A stretch of 64,000 nucleotides of DNA, from contig NC_090291.1 in the NCBI RefSeq assembly GCF_037392515.1, positions 26,522,001 through 26,586,000 on the forward strand, given 5' to 3'. Below the pieces are notes generated by a model. It had not been told where the DNA came from. It did not search any database and saw only the letters and a program-made list of their open reading frames with translations. Shown in pieces: positions 46,501-55,500 of this stretch (position 1 is the first letter of the stretch; each line of letters begins with the position of its first letter). The stretch is from Haliotis asinina (lineage: Eukaryota > Mollusca > Gastropoda > Lepetellida > Haliotidae). The position numbers and the translations under genes are program-made.

Positions 46501-49500
46501 TGTGTTGCCAGCTTGGACTTGCCCGTCTTCCAGGATGTTTCGGATGTAAACATGCTGATGGGCGTGTCAACGGTGTAAATATGTTGATGCTACTGACACT
46601 ATTGGAATTTTTAAAATATCTGTGAAGCCAACAGAACGGAATAAGACCTATGTAAAGTCCGAGTTCTACAACTTATGGATTGCTGTGGACAAAATTGAAT
46701 GTCGCCATTTAAAGGACATTCTGACAGTGTCCTGGAGGGTAAGTGAGCTAGTTGGCCTTAAACACTGGAAAGGTCTAATTCTCATAATTATCCTTAGAAT
46801 TAAGTGGGTTGCCTGTCTTTGATTTGAGAGCATAAAAATAAAGTATTAAATACCATTAAAGCCAAATTCCCCAAACCCCTTCAGTTTGCAAAAGAAACAA
46901 CCAGTCCCATACTCTTGGAAACAGTGTGTATTTATTATCTGTGATGTTTCAGTGGATCTTGGACAACATTTGTACATTCCCAATACTCATGTAGACGTGT
47001 CCATAATATCGTGAAAGTAGTTATTGATGTTGCCCATGCAGAGTATATATACATGTGTATATATACAATGTTTGTTAAAGTAACCCTATTCTTGGAACAA
47101 TATTATGTATATTTTCACATATTTCAGATATGATGCAGCCTGCAGACATATAGCAGCAACACTTTCTGAGATTGAAGCTTTTGAGAAAATGAGCGTCACT
47201 GATGGCCCATCCCTATGGACCAAACAACCAAGAAGTCAAATACTCTGTGTCACTGTGTCACCTAAAAGTTAAGGAAATCAGGTACAAAAAGAAAGACAAG
47301 AGGAAATTTGGGAATTTTCAATACATCAGTCTGTAACCAGTCAATATTTTGCCATAAAATCTGGTTTTAAATAATATCACCACCAACAAGAGGAAATACC
47401 GATTGGAGATATGTATCTTTTTCTGTATAAATGACCAATATGTACAGTGTTGCAGCTATGGACAAACACTTTCAGACAGTGACCTTGGCAAGGAGAATTT
47501 TTATCCTTGATCAGTACGTGACAGATCAACTCCATCATTTGAACAGATGGCCAATTTTGCAGCCTCCTTGCACCAGGTTTGAATGACTTAAATATTCCCT
47601 GTCATGGGATGACACTTGAAAGGACTATTTTCTGTGTTCAGCACCAGTTGTAACCTACATGAATTATATTTTTTTGCAGAGAACTTATGAAAACTTTTCA
47701 CAATTGCAGATAAATCCTAATGCTTGTGCCTTGGAGAAATGTGCTGCCATGTCCTTAGTCAACAAGCTAGAAGCCCTTGAGTTACCTCCAGATACTGACA
47801 TATCTCTGGATATAACTGATAGACTGAAATATTGTTATGATGACATTTTGTACATTGAACATGAAACCAAAGGGCAGGGTGAAAATCCTACATGGTCAGT
47901 TATGAGAAAAGGCATGGTGACCACTTCAAATTTTAAACATGTTTACACCAGAGCAGACTCTTCTGAGGAAAACAATAACATTGATTGTTCAAAGTTAGTG
48001 AAATGTTTGCTCCATGACAGTCTTAGCATTGAAAATAGCAATGTACCATCTTCTGTTGTGTAGGGTAGAAAGAAAGAAATCAAGGCCAAAGAAATGTATG
48101 AACAAATTTTGAAAAGGGAGACCTAAAAATTGTCTGTGAAAATCAAAGGTTTATTGACTGACGAAGAAAACCCTTTCATTGGTATTTCATGAAATGATAA
48201 TTCATATTAATTGTAACCAGTACAAGCAATATATTAGCATTCAAATATTAGGAAAATATGAATTTAGAATATTAGTTTCATCATGTATCAGTAATAGCTT
48301 AGACAAGACTCCTCTCAAAAATAGTAAAGCTTATCTCACAGACATTCTATTGAAAAAGGTATAAGTTATGACCACACAATTTCATGGTTAAAAGCCTAGC
48401 CTGAGGTAATCAGAACACCACTGTAAGACAAACCATTCACTAAGACAAGGGTTATGTCTAGACAGGTTAATAAACTGCTTTGATGAGTAAACATGCCATC
48501 ACCTACAGTAAAATAACATTATGCAAGCACCAGTTAAGGGTCATTAAAGATCCAGCCCAGAGTAAGTAATCAAGCATCCAGTAAATGTGCCAACAAGATT
48601 AATGTCACTTAGATAATAGGATTAAAAGATTAAGTACTCCCCCTGTCTGGTCACTGAAGTTGTAATGGTAGGACACACCCCATTTTGTTTATTCTGTATT
48701 TCATTGGCTATTGTAGGTTACACCCATTTTTGTATCAGTCAGCAAATCAGAATCTTTGTATTGTTTAAATTGTAGTTAAATAGTCTCCAACTTCATTTGT
48801 CCATCAGTAGGGTTTAGACTCCCAACACAGGTCAGCTCTAGCCCTCAGCCCAGAGGGTTGTACCGACTCTCTGTGGCCACCCTTGTTACTCCATCTCTTG
48901 TACATAAAATTGTAATTAGCTTCTTATGACTTCGGACTCTTTGCTGAGTTAATTCCCCCAAGCAAACCAGCACGCCAGTTAGATAAGGGAGCTCACTGGT
49001 ACCCTCACTTGGACCCGAGATCCATATCATAACAGGTACTTCAATGGATGGTACAATTGAATGTCAATGCAAAGAAAATCATCACAACAAACTACCAGTA
49101 TTAGAAATTAAATATCCATGGGCTTTGAGAGACTGTGATCCTAAAACTGCTGCACAAAGTACTGTATGTTACCTGAAAGATGGTTATTGGCATCTTAAAG
49201 ATGATTATTATCATCAACTTCAATCCCCAGTTAGGAATATATATATTTCAGTCGGCAGTTTAAAACTATGGGTAAGACTACAGAATACCGGGTACCTTCA
49301 ACGATCTTTGAAAGCAAGCAGGTATAATTTGGTTAGGGTAAGGTTTAGGTTTAGCATTTGAGTTTGGGTAACGTGACACTAAACAATATGTTTGGTAGGT
49401 ATCCGGTATTCGTTAGGTGTACGAAACTATGCATAGGTACATTATTTTACACCATGGAATCACTTACAGATCTGTGACTCAGGTTGTTGTTTCAATCATT

Positions 49501-52500
49501 GTCTGAGAAATGAATCATTTGCTCTGACAATATATTAATTATTGATTTCACCTGACGGAAACATATATTCACCTACGAATTGTTTGGAACAAATATATGT
49601 GTACCTTGTGATGCTTTTGATATCAAATCCCTCTCCACCACAGGCCCTCATCCACCTTAAACATTTCTCCGGTTGACTCTGCAGCTTTAGAAAAGGAATA
49701 AATAATATGTTTTCCATGTCATGGTGAGCCTTGTACCTGTTATCATCAGACTTGCACAAACCGTAGCAACAGTGGTGGTAAGGCATATTCAGCATCCCTC
49801 AGATAGCGGTTGGTGCACGGTCAAACACGTCACAAAATTTTACAGCCATGTGTTTTGACAGTTTGCTCGCGGTCGCATTGTTTTGCAAAGGACATCATGC
49901 TGAACAAAGTTGTTTCGCGAAACTGGAAAATGGCTTTAAACAACATACCCAAATTAAGTAAGGGGAGATAACTCTTTCCTAGGTTTACCTCCGGATAAAT
50001 GCTTGTGTGGCATTTCTTTATTAGTCTTCAATAGCCAAAATATCATGGAAACTGCTGGATTTCTTTTTGAAAAAAAAAGTATTCTGTGCAGTATAATCTC
50101 TTTTCATGAAATTGATAGATAGTATGTTTTTTCAGAGGAGATAAACAATGTCGGAAGTATGATTAGAAGCAAGATCATGGGAATTTTGTGTGTAACGTAA
50201 AACTGACAGATATGCTGTCCTGCTGTCACATCCCATCACATATGGTATGTGCAAAACACAGTTATCCAACCTCTTTAATGGAATACATACTTGTTTACTA
50301 GGAACATGGATCTATATAACATGATAGTGTTCTGTAGCAGCTGATAAGTTGAATTACTAGGCCCTGATTTATCGAAACAAACTAAGTCTGAGTTTTTACT
50401 TAATTTTTGCTCAGATTTGACAAAATTCAGGAAATGTATTTCACAGGAAAAAAAAAATCAATATTAAACTCAAACATAGTAGACTGTGTAGGTTTGGTGG
50501 GTAGGTTACTTAACTTTTTCATTTTAGAAATGCAGTGGAGTTAAAATTCAGCTGTTCCAAATTGTCAATTTGAAATTTGAGGACAAACTGAAGTTTGCTT
50601 TGAGAAATTGGGCCCAGTTCTCAGACAGAGAAAAAGGTCATTTTGTATTTTCAATTTTGTATGTTTTCAGACAAAGTTGCAAGAAGCCAAAGAAGAAGTT
50701 GAAAAGTTTCTTCAGGACAAATCTAACCAGGTTCATGCCTTTTTGAAAGAAAACATTCAATTATGGTTTTACATTGGGTGGCTGAAAAGACTATGAATGA
50801 TATAATATTATGGTACACCCTTTAAAGTATGCATGTAATGTATTAAGTATTCTCAATGCTTTCTTCAGCTGAACCCAATACACAACCAGGCTGCATATTT
50901 CAGCAGGCATCACCGTCACTAGGTATTTTCTAATATAACACAAAATTTTGTTTTATATTACAATACCAACTTCTAAATGCCTCTCAGGAACCTAGATATT
51001 TTCTGTTCATCAAAATGGACTATGGTACTGTTGTCAACTACCTCCAACTGAAAGGTCTCCCACCAACCTTCCATATGGACATGATTTCAGTGGATGCCAG
51101 TCCTTTAGTTGCCACTGTAGGATGTTGACAGCAGGGTCCATGAGGGGCAGAGAGAATGAGGAACACATTTCACCTGCCAACCTCTTTAAGGAAAATAATG
51201 ATAAATTACAATAAAATAACATAGTGAACTGATGGATATAACAAACTCTTTATCTTGGTCCTCACCTCCGACTGTATGTTTTGGTTATGTACAAAACCAA
51301 CTTTTGTTATGATAAACTTAAATTAGTCTTCCTTTTACTGCAAATGAGTATTTCTCACCTAAGCAACCTATTCAGGATATACGCTAGTGAGGCAAGGTTT
51401 ATCATTATCATTTAGGATATTCACTTGGTCAGGCAAGGCACAGGCAAACTGTAGGGTTGCGCAGCATGGAGAAAATAACCAGTCTTCTTACATGCAAGCA
51501 AAGCAAGCGAATGTTGGCAACGTACTTGCCTTGCTTTGGTTCAAAAAATATTTTTCATGTCAAAATAAAATATCACCACCATCAAAGGTATACACTCACT
51601 TCTTCACTGGGTTTTGCTCTCACATTCCCAGCCCCATGTTGAACAATTATTCATGTGAAATATGTTTTATTCAACATTTTAAGAGCAAATCATGATATAT
51701 TAGGCCATTCCCCCTTCCAGCTTCCGGTTCAACGGAGAGAAGGAACAGGAAATAACTCCAACAGGTTCATGACAGAATTAGGCAATATGGTACTTTTTTT
51801 AAATTTCTGCTTATTCTTGTTCCGTCACCCCTTTCAACCAGAATCTGGCAGGGGAAATGTGGCGAAGAACGATCTGAATACCACAAGTGGCACCTAAAAT
51901 GTTAAATAAAACATATTTCACGTGAGTAATTATTAAACATGGGGTAGGAAATTTGAGTAAGGAAGTAAGGAACTGGTAGTGTACGTATTCACCCTGTGAG
52001 GTAAGGTTAATCTTGGGTTTAGCTTTTGATTCAGGTTGTTTGCCTTGTTAGGCTAAGTGGGGTTTAGCATTCCGTTCACAATATACACTTTTGAGGTGAG
52101 GTTAAGTGGAGTTTAGCATTTCATTCAAGATATTCACCAGGTGAGATGAGGTTATGTGGGGTTTAGCATTTCATTCAGGATATTCACGAGGTGAGATGAA
52201 TTTGTGTGGGGTTTAGCATTTCATTCAGGATATTCATTTTGTGCAGTGAGGTTATGTGGGGTTTAGCATTTCATTCAAGATATTCACTAGGTGAGTTGAG
52301 ATTAGGTGTAGCATTTCATTTAGGATATTCATGTTGTGATATGAGGTTAAGTGGGGTTCAGCTTTTCATCCAAGATATTTACCTTGAGGTGAGGTTTAAG
52401 CATCCTATTCAGAATATTTGCATAATGAGGTGAGGTTAAATGGGATTTAGATTTTCATTCAGGGTGTTCATTTTGTATGTGAGGTTAAGTGGGGAATAGC

Positions 52501-55500
52501 ATTTCATCCAGGATATTCACCTAGTGAAGTGAGGTGAAACGAGGTTTAGGCATAATATTCAGGATATTCGCCCATTAATCATAGTGAAACTTATGATTGT
52601 GCAATATCATATAAAACACTAGTAAATTCAAATATTTCTTGTCCACAAAATGAAAAGGTGTCTCTAATAGATTCAGCATCTCCTTTATGCATCAGGCTAT
52701 TGCATATAAAATGGCAAAGGGAAGTAACTTTGTTCATTTTTGTTGTGTGTATCAAGTTTTGCAAACACAATGAAACTGCAGATATGTATTCTGGACTGAA
52801 GAATTGTTTTTAAACATACAGCAGCTAACTGACCCCATTGTTGGCGAATGGTGTGATGTAGTCGGTGTGATTAGCCTATGTCCCTGGTATCTCCTTGTAC
52901 ACAGGCTCACACACTCATTTTTCCTGGATATTACCATTGGGCTACAGTGGTCCCTGGCTGTAGTTTGTCACTATTTTTCACAGAACAGATAGTATCGTAA
53001 TGTGGTGGTTGTTGCAGCGGATCATCTGCATATCAGCTGATTTATCCAAAGAAGCTGCTGCTGTGGAGAGAGCAATACGACAGGTAGAGGCATCATTGGG
53101 GAATTTTCAAGTAATCCAGTATCATATAGAATGGTATCAAATAAAATGAGTTGTAAAAGTGATCAGGATAATCTATTTGTGTAGTTAAAAAGTTCAGTAG
53201 TGTGTGGATTGTATAGTTACAACGTTCAGTAAGATATGTGAGTTGTTTCCTGACAAAGTTCAGTGAAACCTGTGTTTTATGTTGCCATGATGTTCAGTAA
53301 AATGTTTTCTATCAGGCAGAGGAACAGCTGGGTAATGTCCTCCTCCTGGTCAACTGTGCTGGCACTTCTATCAGTGGAATATTTGAGGACATTGCAGTGG
53401 AGGAGTTCAAGGTACAAAATAGACAAAGCTAAAAACATGTATGGAAGAATATGATACTTTTCAGTTCACCTTTCTGTCTGTCTCTCAGTACAACATCTGA
53501 AACACAATCCTTGATTACCTTGGAACTCTGTCAGGATGTTACCAGACATGAGGTCTTTGGACAATTTGCAAAATTTGGTAGTGATTGGCAACATGGACAC
53601 CATGACAACCATATATTATGTCAGTTCTCATTACTTGATCTTTGTATATGTATAGGTATGCTGAGGGACATTTCTTTGAATATCCAAAGCCAGATTGTCA
53701 TGTTAAGACTTTTGTTGTTACCCTGTCTTTTCCAGAGAATGATTGACATCAACTACATGGGCAGCGTATATGCCACCAAGGCTGTTGTTCCTGGCATGAA
53801 GCGGCGTCAGAAAGGACGTATTGTGTTCGTGTCATCACAAGCCGGGCAGACCGGACTGTTTGGATACACAGCATACTCTGCCTCTAAGTATGCTTTGAGA
53901 GGATTGGCAGAGTCACTACACATGGAGGTGACTTTGTTTGACTTTCCCATCAAAGAAATGTTTCATCAGTCTGTCCAAATATGTCAGCGAAATTCGTTCG
54001 TCATGTCTTTTTTCAATTTAAAATTTAAAATGAATTGATTTTCAGCATTCACAGCAAATAGTTTGATATATCTGAAATTCAGTATTGGGCTAGTTTTAAG
54101 AGGAGAAGCTAAAAGTGTTTGAATTATCCCAGTTTGTTTTAGCTCTTTGACTTGAACCTAGATGAAAATAAGTTTGATATAATAGGTTCAGGTTACCTTT
54201 CACACTCGTTTAGAACAGTTTCTTGTAAACATTGCATTTCAGCCACACCAAACAGCTGTGGAACCAGGCTCCTGTTTCATTTACAGTGTATAATATGTCT
54301 CTTATTATTCGTTCATATTTACTCTACATACTCTCACACATATCATGCTGGTGGTGTTGTGAAATGCTTCAATGTAACATTAATAATTAGTACTGTAACG
54401 GGCAACAATTTGTTTTTAATCAGTTTTTCCTGCATTTTGCATTTGAAGGAAAGTGTGATGCCTTTGTGATGAGTCTTTGTGTTGCATGTCAAATGTTGTT
54501 AATATTTGTTAAAACACAATAATTTTGAAGGACCACATTGTTTCAGATGAAGCCCTACAATGTGTATGTAACGTTAGCCTTCCCAGCTGATACAGACACA
54601 CCAGGATTTGCTGAGGAACAGAAATCCAAGGTTTCGTTCAGGCTACTGCTCACTATAAGTGTTCTTATACCTCTGTTAAGTGTCACATGATGGAACAATA
54701 CATTTCTTTAAACATGATGGCATCTGTTTGTAACATTTCTTGGTTCTCTAATGATATAATTTCTCTGTGTTTAATGTGTCATGCTAGAATTTTAAAATAG
54801 GAAGCCAAATTATTGTTCTTCCAGGTTCTGGTAGTATTATTTGGGGGGTATAACTGAGTGAAGCATTTTTAGCAATAAAATAATGTATGTATTATCTATG
54901 TGAATGTGTATGACTATGGGTAGCTAGTGAGGATATTTATCTCTTACAGCCTGCTGAAACACGACTGATATCAGAAACAGCCGGTCTGTCCCAACCAGCA
55001 GATGTTGCCAAAACAATAATCAAGGATGCAGTTGTAAGCTGAAATAGTTTTCTTAGGTTACTGTACACGTTAAGGACATTACATTGTCTGGCACATTGTG
55101 ATGGACAAGCTGAAAACTGTGAAGGACACAAGCAGTGAAAACAGTACAGCCCATCTGCGTTATTGTAGAGCATGCACAGACACTACCAGATATGCTACAT
55201 GATCGTTTACTAAAGTCATTATTGTATACACCAGTGTCATTTTCATCCTCGATATCTGCAGGGCAGATGTTCCTATAAATCTCCACTATACCAGTATGGA
55301 TCTACAGCTCAGCACGATGAATTTATTACCTCTCTTGCCCAGCTTTTTATTCAATTATGTGCCTACTCTGAGAAGTTGAGTGTAGCAATCACAGCTCACT
55401 TTCGCTTTCTAAATTATCTAACCAATTAAACTTGGCAATACAAAAGATGCAGAGGTACTCTAAAAGAGGTAGAAGGATTTTTTAAAAAAGAAAGATATTG

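Noticed and set aside
48661..49034. A solo LTR bounded by TG and CA
   Set aside because: No matching short target-site duplication flanks these exact ends; the larger insert 48,190-49,034 with 9-bp flanks explains the data better.
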